Positions 8,036 to 17,318 of a stretch of DNA of 64,000 nt are shown here, piece by piece; position 1 is the first letter of the stretch, and each line of letters begins with the position of its first letter. Source of the DNA: Alphaproteobacteria bacterium (lineage in GTDB: Bacteria > Pseudomonadota > Alphaproteobacteria > Sphingomonadales > JAKSBY01). Position numbers and translations under genes: made by a program. The DNA is taken from the NCBI GenBank assembly GCA_021774625.1, contig JAJFIV010000008.1, positions 237,392 to 301,391 on the forward strand. The letters run 5' to 3'. The notes below the pieces were generated by a model. The model worked only from the letters and a program-made list of their open reading frames with translations. It had not been told where the DNA came from and searched no databases.

Positions 8036-9382
8036 TTAATCCCGTTTATTCATCATCAGGACGAATTCTTCCGCTGATGAGGGGTGGATGGCGACTGTGG
8101 CGTCAAAATCGGCTTTCTTCAGGCCCGCCTTGACGGCAATGGCGATGCCCTGAATGATTTCCGGCGCATCGGGGCCGATCATATGGGCGCCGATCACCCG
8201 GCCGGTTTTCCGATCGGCAATCAGCTTGGCAAAGGCGCGTTCCTCCCGGCCCGGCAGGGTATATTTCATCGGCTTGAAGTCCGACACATAGACATCGATT
8301 TCGCCGTATTTCTCCCGCGCTTCTGTTTCGGTTAATCCCACCGTCGCAATGGGCGGCTGACTGAAAACGGCCGAGGCCACATTGTCGTGCTGGGGCGAAA
8401 CCGGCTGCCCGCCAAATACGGTAAGGGCAAAGGCATGCCCCTCCTTGATGGCCACCGGGGTCAGGGCAATCCGGTCCGTCACATCACCAACGGCATAGAT
8501 ATGATCGGCGGACGATCTGGAATAGTCATCGACAATCACCGCGCCATTATCGGAAAGCTTCACACCGGCTTCCTCCAGGCCAAGGCCTTTGGTGCTGGGG
8601 CTGCGTCCAATGGCGAACATGACCTGGTCGACAACGCAGCTTTCGCCATTTTTCAGCGTGACCTTCAAACCATCCGCCTGTTTTTCGATTTTCTCGACAA
8701 CGGTGTTGTAAACGATATTCACGCCCTTCCTGCGCATTTCGATATCCAGCCGGCCGCGTATATCGTCATCGAAACCCCGCAGCACCTTGTCCTTCCGGTA
8801 AACCAGAGTGGTTTCCGAGCCAAGGCCGTTGAAAATCCCGGCAAACTCGACCGCGACATAACCGCCGCCCAGCACCATGACACGTTTTGGGAATTCCTCC
8901 AGATGGAAAGCCTCGTTGGAAGTGATGGCATGTTCAATGCCGGGAATGTCCGGCATGTTGGGCCAGCCGCCGGTGGCAATCAGAATATATCTGGCGGTTA
9001 CGGTCTGGCCGGCGACCTCCACCGTGTGCGGGTCTTTCAGGACCGCCCGGCCTTCAAACGTCTCGACCCCGGCATTTTTCAGGGTACTGATATAAAGCCC
9101 GTTCAGCCGGTCGATCTCCCGGTCCTTGTTGGCGATCAGGGTTTTCCAGTCGAATTTGCTTTCACCGACCTGCCAGCCAAACCCGGCGGCATCCTCGAAT
9201 TCCTCGGAAAAATGCGAGGCGTAGACCAGCAGCTTTTTCGGTACGCAGCCGCGGATCACGCAGGTGCCGCCGACGCGGTATTCCTCGGCCACCGCCACCC
9301 TGGCGCCCAATGAGGCGGTAATCCGCCCCGCCCGCACCCCGCCGGAACCGGCGCCAATCACAAAGAGATCATAATCATACAT
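8036..9382 (-). CDS. gor: Glutathione-disulfide reductase
   Basis: Reduces glutathione disulfide with NADPH. The 448-residue flavoprotein has the FAD-binding start YDLFVIGAGSGGVRAGR, the redox-active disulfide in GGTCVIRGCVPKKLLVYAS, the second Rossmann motif VMVLGGGYVAVEFAGIFNGL with Arg-containing region after it (NADPH preference), FAD motif HIYAVGDVTDRIALTPVA and the C-terminal dimer motif ATVAIHPSSAEEFV supplying the catalytic His-Glu pair. I chose ATG 9380-9382; another ATG lies four codons upstream. It fits the neighbouring peroxiredoxin and flavin reductase. Confidence 0.94.
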   Translation of the reverse strand: MYDYDLFVIGAGSGGVRAGRITASLGARVAVAEEYRVGGTCVIRGCVPKKLLVYASHFSEEFEDAAGFGWQVGESKFDWKTLIANKDREIDRLNGLYISTLKNAGVETFEGRAVLKDPHTVEVAGQTVTARYILIATGGWPNMPDIPGIEHAITSNEAFHLEEFPKRVMVLGGGYVAVEFAGIFNGLGSETTLVYRKDKVLRGFDDDIRGRLDIEMRRKGVNIVYNTVVEKIEKQADGLKVTLKNGESCVVDQVMFAIGRSPSTKGLGLEEAGVKLSDNGAVIVDDYSRSSADHIYAVGDVTDRIALTPVAIKEGHAFALTVFGGQPVSPQHDNVASAVFSQPPIATVGLTETEAREKYGEIDVYVSDFKPMKYTLPGREERAFAKLIADRKTGRVIGAHMIGPDAPEIIQGIAIAVKAGLKKADFDATVAIHPSSAEEFVLMMNKRD

Positions 9383-9461
9383 AGTCAGCCTCATATTCTG
9401 GAGCCTAGGTTATGGTGTTTTGCTGTTTGAATAACAAGAGGCGTTCAATTTTCTTTAATTT

Positions 9462-9476
9462 GTTCTTATTTTGTTC
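9462..9476 (+). promoter_or_regulatory. LexA (SOS) box
   Basis: GTTC at 9462-9465 and GTTC at 9473-9476 are separated by exactly seven bases (TTATTTT). GTTC-N7-GTTC is the direct-repeat LexA operator of alphaproteobacteria. It ends 12 bases before the start codon of the Y-family polymerase, so repression by LexA is likely. Confidence 0.82.
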
Positions 9477-9488
9477 TATTTTCTATCA

Positions 9489-10754
9489 ATGGATGATTCC
9501 TTCACACTCAAATGGCTCTATCTCGACCTCAACAGCTATTTTGCTTCCGTCGAGCAGCAACTGCGTCCCGAACTGCGCGGCAAGCCGGTAGCGGTGCTGC
9601 CGGTGATGACCCGCACCACCTGTGCCATTGCCGCCAGCTATGAAGCCAAGGCGTTTGGCGTAAAAACCGGGACCATGATTTATGAAGCCAGAAAACTGTG
9701 CCCGGACCTGCACATGGTCGAGGCCCGGCATGACAAATATGTGGAGTATCATCACAAAATCCTTGCCGAAGTGGATCGGCACATCCCGGTGACAAAAGTC
9801 TGTTCCATCGATGAAGTCGCCTGCCGGCTGGACAAGACCGAGGCCGATCCGGAGCGGGCCATGGACCTCGCCCGGCGCATCAAACAGGGCATCCGGGACA
9901 ATGTCGGCGTGTGTCTGAATTCCTCCGTCGGCATTGCCCCCAACCGCTTTCTGGCCAAGGTCGCGAGCAATATGAAAAAACCCGACGGTCTGACCGTGCT
10001 GGAATATCACTGCCTGCGGGAACGGCTGTTCGCCCTGCCGCTCCGCGCCCTGCCCGGCATTGGCCGCAATATGGAAAAGCGGCTCAATCGGGCTGGTATC
10101 TTCAGTATCGAGGCATTGTGGAACCTCGTCCCCAAACATGCCCGCCGGGTCTGGAACAGTGTGGAAGGGGAGCGGTTTTGGTATGCCCTACATGGCTATG
10201 ATTTTCCGGCGCTGGAAACGGAACGCCGCACCGTTGGTCACAGCCATATGCTGGCCCCCGAACTGCGTCCACCCGACAAGGCCCGCATTGTCGGCCGCCG
10301 GCTGACCGCCAAGGCCGTCTCCCGCCTCCGCCGCATCGGTTATTACGCCAGCCATTTTCACCTCAGCGTCCGCCGCGAAGACCTCGGGAAATGGCAAGGC
10401 GATATGAAAGTGATGCCGAGCCAGGACAGTTTCGTCTTTCTGGAAGCATTGGAAAGTCTGTGGCAGACCATGCAGCGGGAAGCGCCGGCGGGACGCATCA
10501 AACAGGTCAGCGTCTGTTTGTTTGGCCTGGTCGCGGACGTGGATTACACCCCTGATTTTTTTTCTGCGACACCCCCGAAAGGCAGCCGCACCTATTTCGA
10601 CCGTCAGAAACTTTTCTCGGCACTTGACCAGATCAACCAGCGTTATGGCCGGGACACAGTGATGATCGGCAGCCAAAAAGCCCCGGTTCCCGTTTATACC
10701 GGCGTCAAGGTCGCCTTCACCCGCATCCCCGATGCCGAGGAATTTCAGGAGTGA
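9489..10754 (+). CDS. Y-family DNA polymerase (DinB/UmuC type)
   Basis: A translesion polymerase of 421 residues. The palm carries WLYLDLNSYFASVEQ with the first catalytic Asp and CSIDEVACRL with the Asp-Glu pair; the fingers contain AIAASYEAKAFGVKTGT. A helix-hairpin-helix region follows (LPGIGRNMEKRLNRAGI) and then a little-finger domain ending with GVKVAFTRIPD. It differs from typical DinB (LDLNSYF rather than VDMDAFF), like a Y-polymerase subgroup of alphaproteobacteria. No clear clamp-binding tail is seen. I chose ATG 9489, since the ATG at 9471 would overlap the LexA box just upstream. It ends 3 bases from the convergent cupin gene. Confidence 0.9.
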   Translation: MDDSFTLKWLYLDLNSYFASVEQQLRPELRGKPVAVLPVMTRTTCAIAASYEAKAFGVKTGTMIYEARKLCPDLHMVEARHDKYVEYHHKILAEVDRHIPVTKVCSIDEVACRLDKTEADPERAMDLARRIKQGIRDNVGVCLNSSVGIAPNRFLAKVASNMKKPDGLTVLEYHCLRERLFALPLRALPGIGRNMEKRLNRAGIFSIEALWNLVPKHARRVWNSVEGERFWYALHGYDFPALETERRTVGHSHMLAPELRPPDKARIVGRRLTAKAVSRLRRIGYYASHFHLSVRREDLGKWQGDMKVMPSQDSFVFLEALESLWQTMQREAPAGRIKQVSVCLFGLVADVDYTPDFFSATPPKGSRTYFDRQKLFSALDQINQRYGRDTVMIGSQKAPVPVYTGVKVAFTRIPDAEEFQE

Positions 10755-10757
10755 TTC

Positions 10758-11264
10758 TTACTCCGACTCCCCGTCAAAATAGCCGACCCCGGCGTCTTTC
10801 TTTGCGACGATGCGGAAGGTGGCTTTGCTGGGATCGCCTCCGGCCAGGTCGCCGCAGATCACGGCATATTTACCGGAATCCGGATATTCCGCCACATCGG
10901 GCGTTTCAAGTGTGGAAACAGCCAGAAAGACAAGCTCCGCATCCGCTGTGTTCCTGATCTGATGCGCTGTCCCGTGACCCGTTGGGCCGGCAATCACGTC
11001 GCCTTTTTTGATCGGATATTCCTTCCCGTCAAAGCGCAAGACGCCCTCGCCTTCAATAATAAAAAACATTTCCTCAATATTATGATGGAGATGATAGGGA
11101 AAGGCCGCCTTGCCGGGCTGCAGCCGGGTGATATTATATCCGAGCTTTTTTGCGCCAATCAGGGGCCCTATCATACCCAGTTTGGCCTGGAACTTACCGC
11201 CGTCGCCAAAATCCATATAATCGATATCGTCAATATTGATGACGGGTTTTATTGTCTCCGACAT
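10758..11264 (-). CDS. Cupin domain protein
   Basis: A 168-residue single-domain cupin. Motif 1 is PYHLHHNIEEMFFIIEGEG with the metal-binding His-His-Glu pattern; motif 2 is GPTGHGTAHQIRNTADAEL with the second His. These residues usually hold a divalent metal. Substrate and reaction are unknown; such proteins act as isomerases, dioxygenases or sugar-binding sensors. It is 12 bases downstream of the GNAT gene on the same strand, suggesting cotranscription. Confidence 0.85.
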   Translation of the reverse strand: MSETIKPVINIDDIDYMDFGDGGKFQAKLGMIGPLIGAKKLGYNITRLQPGKAAFPYHLHHNIEEMFFIIEGEGVLRFDGKEYPIKKGDVIAGPTGHGTAHQIRNTADAELVFLAVSTLETPDVAEYPDSGKYAVICGDLAGGDPSKATFRIVAKKDAGVGYFDGESE

Positions 11265-11276
11265 GTCTGTTCCCCC

Positions 11277-11828
11277 CTATTGTCTTTCCTGCCATTCGCT
11301 TTCTAGCAGACCATAGATATAGTCGTCCATCCAGGCTCCGTTTTTCGGAAAGCTTTCCTTCAGATGTCCTTCACGGCGAAACCCGAGCCGTTCCAGAAGC
11401 CGCCAGGAGGGGACATTGGGCGTGGCCACGAGGGCATGCAGGCGGTGCAGCTTATGTGTGGTGAAAAGATGCGCGATCATCCCCTTTGCGGCTTCCGTCG
11501 CATAGCCCCGGCGCTGAACCTCCGGCAGCATCCGGTAACCAAGCTCCGCCTGCCCCGGACCGGGCATGAAAAAGCCGACACCGATATCGCCGGCGAACGC
11601 GCCCGTCTTCTTTTCAGCGATGATATAGTTAAACCATGCCGCCTCCCGGCCCGGCTGCTTCCCCTTCATCTCCGCCAGCATGTTTTTGACCCAGGTCTCG
11701 GGATCGCAGTCCTTATCTTCCGTATACCGGCCGGCTCCCGGCGCCGTCCACAAACGGAGCATGTCAGGAATATCCTCATCTTCCGGCATTCTAACAATTA
11801 AACGTTGCATTTCAAATACAATACTCAT
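11277..11828 (-). CDS. GNAT family N-acetyltransferase, RimJ/RimL-like
   Basis: A 183-residue acetyltransferase with the GNAT order: MQRLIVRMPEDEDIPDMLRL at the N terminus, AFAGDIGVGF, then AELGYRMLPEVQRRGYATEAAKGMI (acetyl-CoA pyrophosphate loop RRGYATEA) and NVPSWRLLERLGFRREGHLK. This is the RimJ/RimL subgroup, which acetylates ribosomal proteins, other proteins or small amines; the target is not evident. ATG 11828 is used; a second in-frame ATG is six codons downstream and closer to the usual family start. Confidence 0.88.
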   Translation of the reverse strand: MSIVFEMQRLIVRMPEDEDIPDMLRLWTAPGAGRYTEDKDCDPETWVKNMLAEMKGKQPGREAAWFNYIIAEKKTGAFAGDIGVGFFMPGPGQAELGYRMLPEVQRRGYATEAAKGMIAHLFTTHKLHRLHALVATPNVPSWRLLERLGFRREGHLKESFPKNGAWMDDYIYGLLESEWQERQ

Positions 11829-12000
11829 CCAGAAGCATCTTTCTTTGCATAATCAAAGAATAAAAACAGCATTTTTAAAATAAAATACCGCACCTCACTA
11901 ATATATTTATCCAATATTTACCATTCACACACTAATAACGTGTTTCGAGTATGGCATTATATGTGATGGGGGTCACCGGTTTAGCAAAAGGGATCCATCC

Positions 12001-13878
12001 ATGCTTGATATTCTCTCCAAATCCGTTAACAGAAGCGGCGGCGATCTCGAAGCGATGATCCGGGCGCTCAACAAATCACAGGCCGTGATCCATTTCAAAA
12101 TGGACGGCACAATACTGGACGCCAACGAAAATTTCCTTTCAGCAATGGGATATTCGCTGGATGAAATCAAGGGCAAACACCATGGCCTGTTTGTCGAGCC
12201 GGGCTACAGGGAGAGTGCGGAATATCAGGAATTCTGGGCCCGGCTTCGCAACGGCGAATTCCAGACGGCTGAATATAAGCGCATGGGCAAGGATGGCAGG
12301 GAAATCTGGATTCAGGCGTCCTATAATCCGATTATGGGGCCCGACGGCACCCCGAAAAAGGTTGTTAAATTTGCCACCGACATCACGGAAGCGAAACGCC
12401 GTAATGCCGAATATGAGGGGCAGCTTACCGCTTTGGACAAATCCCAGGCCGTTATCCATTTTGACCTGGACGGCACCATTGTCGAGGCCAACCAGAATTT
12501 TCTGGATGCCGTTGGTTATAAAAAAGAGGAAATCGCTGGCCAGCATCACCGCCTCTTTGTGGAAGAAGAATATCGAAAAAGTGATGAATATAAGGAGTTT
12601 TGGCGGGCGCTGGGCCGCGGTGAATTCAAGTCCGGGGAATTCAAACGCATCGGCAAGGGCGGTAAGGAAATCTGGCTGCAGGCATCCTACAACCCCATCT
12701 TTGACCCGAGTGGCAATCCGACCAAAGTCGTGAAATTTGCCTCTGACATTACGGAGGAAAAACTGCGCAACGCCGACTTTACCGGACAGATTGACGCCAT
12801 TAACAAATCGCAGGCCGTCATTCATTTTGAACTGGATGGGACCATTATAGACGCCAACGAAAACTTCTGCAGCGCAATGGGATATTCGCTGGAAGAAATC
12901 AGGGACAAGCATCACAGCATGTTTGTCGAGCCTGAATATGCGCAAAGCAAGGACTACAAGGCTTTCTGGCAAGCGCTTGGCCGTGGCGAGTTTCAGGCGG
13001 CGGAATATAAACGGTTTGGTAAAAACGGGACCGAAATCTGGATTCAGGCTTCCTATAATCCCATTCTGGACCCCAGCGGGAAACCGTTCAGAGTGGTAAA
13101 ATTTGCGACCGATATCACAGATGCCATGGTTGCCCGCCAGGAAGCCGAGCGCGTGGGTAAGCTTGTGGATGAAAAGCTGGAGCAGATTATTTCCGCTGTC
13201 ACCGAGGCCAGCCGGCAGTCCAGTTCTGCGAATGAGGCCTCCGCCCGCACGTCGGAAACCGTTCAGACGGTGGCCTCCGCCGCGGAAGAATTCAGTGCGT
13301 CGGTTTCCGAAGTCTCGCAAAGCATGGCGAATTCGAAAGCCGCGGTTGATCAGGCCATGGGGGAAGTGGCAGCCGCCGATCAGGCAACCCAGGAACTCAG
13401 CACCGCGGCAGAATCCATGAACAATATCGTTTCATTGATCCAGGATATTGCCGCGCAGATTAATCTGTTGTCACTTAACGCCACCATTGAATCCGCACGC
13501 GCCGGCGAGGCCGGCAAAGGCTTTGCTGTCGTCGCCAGCGAAGTAAAAAACCTTGCCAATGAGGTCGCGACCGCCACCGGTCAGATTTCCAAGGAAATCG
13601 AGAGCATGCAGACGGTTTCGGGCGATGTTGTCCGCCGTCTGCAATCAATCCAGCAGCAAGTGGATTCGGTTCAGTCCTCCGTGACGGGCGTTGCAGGCGC
13701 TGTGGAAGAGCAAAGCGCGGCAACGCGGGAAATTTCTTCCAACCTCCAGGCCGCCGCCAGCGCTGTCAGCTCCGTTGACGAAAGTCTGGGTGAAATAGTC
13801 TCCTCGATTGAAGCCGCCAGCGGTTCCGCCAAAGAAGGCATTGAAATGTATCGGAGCCTGCAGCGGAAAGCCTCGTAA
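12001..13878 (+). CDS. Soluble methyl-accepting chemotaxis protein with three tandem PAS repeats
   Basis: A 625-residue chemoreceptor without any membrane segment, so cytoplasmic. Residues 22-143, 144-265 and 266-385 are three near-identical PAS units with a period of exactly 122 residues, each starting A-[LI]-[ND]-KSQAVIHF, with a conserved HH pair about 38 residues in, EFxxxEYKRxGKxGxEIW, QASYNPI and ending KFA[TS]DIT. The C-terminal signalling domain (about 390-620) contains the kinase-control hairpin tip [20 protein letters not shown] and VASEVKNLA. It probably senses an intracellular cue such as redox state or a bound cofactor and signals to CheA. Stands alone between promoters; no che genes in the window. 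Confidence 0.93.
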   Translation: MLDILSKSVNRSGGDLEAMIRALNKSQAVIHFKMDGTILDANENFLSAMGYSLDEIKGKHHGLFVEPGYRESAEYQEFWARLRNGEFQTAEYKRMGKDGREIWIQASYNPIMGPDGTPKKVVKFATDITEAKRRNAEYEGQLTALDKSQAVIHFDLDGTIVEANQNFLDAVGYKKEEIAGQHHRLFVEEEYRKSDEYKEFWRALGRGEFKSGEFKRIGKGGKEIWLQASYNPIFDPSGNPTKVVKFASDITEEKLRNADFTGQIDAINKSQAVIHFELDGTIIDANENFCSAMGYSLEEIRDKHHSMFVEPEYAQSKDYKAFWQALGRGEFQAAEYKRFGKNGTEIWIQASYNPILDPSGKPFRVVKFATDITDAMVARQEAERVGKLVDEKLEQIISAVTEASRQSSSANEASARTSETVQTVASAAEEFSASVSEVSQSMANSKAAVDQAMGEVAAADQATQELSTAAESMNNIVSLIQDIAAQINLLSLNATIESARAGEAGKGFAVVASEVKNLANEVATATGQISKEIESMQTVSGDVVRRLQSIQQQVDSVQSSVTGVAGAVEEQSAATREISSNLQAAASAVSSVDESLGEIVSSIEAASGSAKEGIEMYRSLQRKAS

Positions 13879-13894
13879 TTCCTAGGATCAGGAC

Positions 13895-14362
13895 CTAATC
13901 GAATTGCGATGGCCGGGGAAAGATACTCCGCTGTTTGACCCGGCCGAAGGCAAAGCTGGATTCAATGGAGGCAATCCCTGGTATTTTGGTCAGGCGATCC
14001 CGCACGAACTGTTCATAGGTCTTCAGGCTTTTGCTGATGACATGCAGCAGATAATCGCGGCTGCCGGTCATCAGATAGCATTCCAGCACCTCATCGAGTT
14101 TATGAATTCCCGCTTCAAAATTGCCGATGGTTTCTTCCGTCGGCTTTTCCAGTTTCACGCTGACAAAGACGTTGATCGGCAGGCCATAATGTTCCTGATC
14201 CACCAGAGCCATATAGCCGGTGATCACCCCCGCCTCCTCAAGATTCCGCACCCGCCGCAGGCAGGGGGATGGAGATAAATTCACCCGCGCCGCCAACTCC
14301 TGATTGGTCAGACGGCCGTCCGCCTGCAACTCACGCACAATTTTGCGGTCTGTAATATCCAA
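13895..14362 (-). CDS. Lrp/AsnC family transcriptional regulator
   Basis: A 155-residue regulator with an N-terminal helix-turn-helix (about residues 3-60: DRKIVRELQADGRLTNQELAAR... LSPSPCLRRVRNLEEAGVI) and a C-terminal RAM ligand-binding domain (VSVKLEKPTEETI, VLECYLMTGSRDYLLHV). Divergent from methionine gamma-lyase with a 95-base gap, the arrangement of mdeR and mdeA in pseudomonads. I infer that it controls that gene, possibly in response to methionine. The stop codon lies within a short motif recurring elsewhere in the window (see findings). Confidence 0.9.
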   Translation of the reverse strand: MDITDRKIVRELQADGRLTNQELAARVNLSPSPCLRRVRNLEEAGVITGYMALVDQEHYGLPINVFVSVKLEKPTEETIGNFEAGIHKLDEVLECYLMTGSRDYLLHVISKSLKTYEQFVRDRLTKIPGIASIESSFAFGRVKQRSIFPRPSQFD

Positions 14363-14457
14363 AGCATCCTCCTGATTGGCATAATCTGCTAATTATTAAT
14401 CATATTAAGGGTAATTACGCAAGCACATAGCCGATTTTTTGTGCAATCATACTATTC

Positions 14458-15696
14458 ATGGCCAATAAATCTCCCATATCCGGCTTTGCCACCCGCGCCA
14501 TTCATGCGGGAAATGACAGCGCCAATGAACAGGGCGCCCTCGTGCCGCCGGTTTATATGACTTCTACCTTCGCCTTCGATACGGCGGAAGCGGGCGGCGA
14601 GATGTTTGCCGGCAATCTGCCCGGCCATTTTTACAGCCGGGTCAGCAATCCGACGCTGGATCTACTGGAAAGACGCCTTGCCGATCTTGAAGGCGCAGAT
14701 GCGGCGCTTTCCACTGCATCGGGTATTGGCGCCATTACGTCAACACTGTGGACCATTCTTGAAGCGGGCGACGAACTGGTGGTGGATCAAACGCTCTACG
14801 GCTGCACTTTTGCTTTTTTCCAGGCGGGGCTGACAAAATTCGGCATCAGGATCGTGACCGCAGACCTGACTGATCCGGAAAATCTTGCGGCGGCCATTAC
14901 CCCCAAAACCAAAGCCGTTTACTTTGAAACCCCCGCCAACCCCAATATGCGGCTGGTCGATATCCGCGCGGTCTCGGCCATCGCCCATGGTCATGGCGCA
15001 CTGGTGATTGTCGATAATACCTATGCCACACCTTACCTGACCCGGCCCATTGCGCTGGGAGCGGACATCGTGGTGCATTCCGCAACCAAATATCTCGGCG
15101 GGCATGGCGACCTGATTGCCGGGCTGGTCGCAGGGCCGGAAGACCTGATCCGGCGCATCCGGCTGGAAGGACTGAAAAACATGACGGGGGCTGTAATGGC
15201 GCCCCTGACGGCCTTCCTGGTTATGCGCGGCCTGAAAACCCTGGAAATCAGGATGGACCGTCACTGTGCGTCCGCCCAAAAGGTGGCTGAATGGCTGGCG
15301 GACCATCCTGCGGTCAAAAGCATTTCCTATCCCGGCCTCGATATATTCCCGCAGCGGGAACTGGCGCTGTGTCAGATGAGCCAGCCCGGCGGCATGATTG
15401 CCTTTGAGCTGAAAGACGGGCTGCAGGCCGGCATCACGTTTATGAACCGGCTGAAAATGATCAAACGCGCTGTCAGCCTCGGCGATGCGGAAACCCTGAT
15501 CCAGCATCCGGCGAGCATGACCCATTCGACTTATACGCCGCAAGAACGCGCCCGCCATGGCATTTCCGAAGGGCTTGTCCGGCTGTCTGTCGGCCTTGAA
15601 ACCGCCGATGATATTATGGCGGATCTGTCACAGGCGTTCAATCTCGCCAACCGGCATTTTACCCCCGCCAAAGCCATGGCCCACATGACGCCGTGA
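14458..15696 (+). CDS. Methionine gamma-lyase (Cys/Met metabolism PLP enzyme)
   Basis: Probably splits methionine to methanethiol, ammonia and 2-oxobutyrate. The 412-residue protein has the family signatures FYSRVSNPTLDLLERRLADL, ASGIGAITSTLW, DNTYATPYLTRPIALGADIV and the PLP lysine in HSATKYLGGHGDLIAG. LYGCTFAFF places a Cys right after the substrate Tyr, as in methionine gamma-lyases and not in cystathionine lyases. Cystathionine gamma-lyase or homocysteine lyase remain alternatives. Divergent from the Lrp regulator; 87 bases before the acyl carrier protein gene. Confidence 0.85.
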   Translation: MANKSPISGFATRAIHAGNDSANEQGALVPPVYMTSTFAFDTAEAGGEMFAGNLPGHFYSRVSNPTLDLLERRLADLEGADAALSTASGIGAITSTLWTILEAGDELVVDQTLYGCTFAFFQAGLTKFGIRIVTADLTDPENLAAAITPKTKAVYFETPANPNMRLVDIRAVSAIAHGHGALVIVDNTYATPYLTRPIALGADIVVHSATKYLGGHGDLIAGLVAGPEDLIRRIRLEGLKNMTGAVMAPLTAFLVMRGLKTLEIRMDRHCASAQKVAEWLADHPAVKSISYPGLDIFPQRELALCQMSQPGGMIAFELKDGLQAGITFMNRLKMIKRAVSLGDAETLIQHPASMTHSTYTPQERARHGISEGLVRLSVGLETADDIMADLSQAFNLANRHFTPAKAMAHMTP

Positions 15697-15783
15697 ACCT
15701 GTTTTATTTATTTGGTTGGTTTACGCCGCTCACAAAGTATAGTATCGGCCACACGCAGAATAAACATAACTTCCGGCCCGAAT

Positions 15784-16041
15784 ATGCAAGACACACCCAC
15801 AACGGATGAAATTTATAACCGCGTCAAGGAGTTGACCGCGCCGTTCAACAAGAAAGGCATCGCTCTTACACCGGATACAACCTTTTCTGCGGATCTGGAC
15901 CTGGATTCGCTCACCGTAATGGACCTGGTTGCGGCGATTGAAGATGAATTTGACATTGTGCTGCCACTGAATATGCTGCCCGACCTGGAAACGCTCCAGC
16001 AGGTGGCCGGCGCCGTAAAAGAGATTTTGAAAAAGAAATGA
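15784..16041 (+). CDS. Acyl carrier protein paired with serine palmitoyltransferase
   Basis: An 85-residue acyl carrier protein. DLDLDSLTVMDLVAAIEDEFDIVLP holds the phosphopantetheine serine in DSL followed by the usual acidic helix. ATG 15784 gives a normal-length ACP; the frame is open upstream without a better start. Its stop overlaps the ATG of the next gene (ATGA), so the two are translationally coupled. In Caulobacter an ACP encoded next to spt supplies the acyl chain for sphingolipid synthesis; the same role is inferred here. Confidence 0.9.
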   Translation: MQDTPTTDEIYNRVKELTAPFNKKGIALTPDTTFSADLDLDSLTVMDLVAAIEDEFDIVLPLNMLPDLETLQQVAGAVKEILKKK

Positions 16042-17318
16042 GCGCAGACCTTTTTAATAAGTTCGATCCGGTTTTCAAAGCCCGGGCGGAACAGCCCGTC
16101 GACAGGGCGGACCCCTTTAAAGTTTGTATGGATGAGGTCCTTTCGGAAACCGAAGCGATGATCGACGGCCGCCACACCATCCTGGCCGGCACCAACAATT
16201 ATATGGGCATGACCTTTCGCGAAGAAGCGATCGAGGCCGCCCACAAGGCTATTGACGCGTTCGGCACCGGCACCACCGGATCACGGGTTCTGAACGGCAC
16301 CTATGCCGGTCACCGTATTCTGGAAGACGCGCTTCGTGATTTTTACGGCACCGAGCATGCAATGGTCTTTTCCACCGGCTATCAGGCCAATCTGGGCATT
16401 ATTTCCACGCTCGCCGGAAAAGACGATTTCGTCATTATCGACGCCGACAGCCATGCCAGCATTTATGACGGCTGCGCACTGGGCAATGCGACGGTTATGC
16501 GCTTTCGCCATAATGATGTGGCCGATCTCGACAAACGCCTCGGCCGGATTCCGCCGGAAGCAGGCAAGCTCGTCGTGATTGAAGGCATTTACAGCATGCT
16601 GGGCGATAAAGCGCCGGTGTCGAAGATCATTGCCATCTGCAAAAAACACGATGCGGCCATCATTGTCGATGAAGCCCATTCCATGGGCTTTTGCGGCGAG
16701 TCTGGCCGCGGCGTGGCTCAGGCAGAAGGCGTTGAGGGTGATGTGGATTTCATCATCGGGACTTTTTCCAAAAGTGTCGGCACCGTGGGCGGGTTTTGTG
16801 TTTCCAATCACCCCAAATTCGAAGTTCTGCGGCTGGTCTGCCGCCCCTATATGTTTACGGCGTCCCTGCCGCCATCCGTGGTGGCCTCGGCAGCCAAATC
16901 CATCGAACTGTTGAAATACGCCGGCAACAGGCGGGCGCATTTATGGGAAAATGCCCGGCGGCTCCATAGCGGGCTGAAAGAAGCCGGTTTTGTTCTGGGG
17001 ACCGAGACGGCGGAAAGTCCGATTATTGCCGTCTGTCTGCCCGATATGCCGACCACAACCCGTTTCTGGGCGGAACTGCTTCATGCCGGCGTCTATGCCA
17101 ATATGGCGGTACCGCCCGCGACGCCGCAGGGGCTTAATCTGCTCCGGTGCAGCGTCTGCGCCGCCCATAAGCCGGAACAGATCGACCAGATTATTGAACG
17201 GTTTATCAGGGTGGCGGAAATCCTGGCGCTGAATCTCAGCGAAACGCGCCGCGGCGGCGCAACCGCAGAAATAGCAGCGCACCCGCAAGCACCGGGTGCC
17301 GCCGCCGCCACGGGGTAA
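16038..17318 (+). CDS. spt: Serine palmitoyltransferase (alpha-oxoamine synthase)
   Basis: Condenses serine with a long-chain acyl thioester to 3-ketosphinganine, the first committed step of sphingolipid synthesis. The 426-residue PLP enzyme shows GTNNYMGMTFREEAIEAA, GTGTTGSRVLNGTYAGH, YSMLGDKAPV, DEAHSMGFCGESGRGVAQ and the PLP lysine in GTFSKSVGTVGGFCVSN; the FSKS form separates it from ALAS (LGKA). Coupling to an ACP and the nearby lipid kinase, hydroxylase and ceramide-synthase-like genes support the assignment. AONS or KBL would be the alternatives. Its 3' end overlaps the convergent gene by 83 bases. Confidence 0.88.
   Translation: MSADLFNKFDPVFKARAEQPVDRADPFKVCMDEVLSETEAMIDGRHTILAGTNNYMGMTFREEAIEAAHKAIDAFGTGTTGSRVLNGTYAGHRILEDALRDFYGTEHAMVFSTGYQANLGIISTLAGKDDFVIIDADSHASIYDGCALGNATVMRFRHNDVADLDKRLGRIPPEAGKLVVIEGIYSMLGDKAPVSKIIAICKKHDAAIIVDEAHSMGFCGESGRGVAQAEGVEGDVDFIIGTFSKSVGTVGGFCVSNHPKFEVLRLVCRPYMFTASLPPSVVASAAKSIELLKYAGNRRAHLWENARRLHSGLKEAGFVLGTETAESPIIAVCLPDMPTTTRFWAELLHAGVYANMAVPPATPQGLNLLRCSVCAAHKPEQIDQIIERFIRVAEILALNLSETRRGGATAEIAAHPQAPGAAAATG

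Noticed and set aside
12139-13320. Long antisense open frame opposite the chemoreceptor
   Set aside because: It mirrors the three PAS repeats on the other strand, has no family signature and no ribosome site.
16038-17318. A second 5-aminolevulinate synthase
   Set aside because: The PLP lysine motif is FSKS, not LGKA, the gene is coupled to an ACP, and hemA is already present at 1267-2481.
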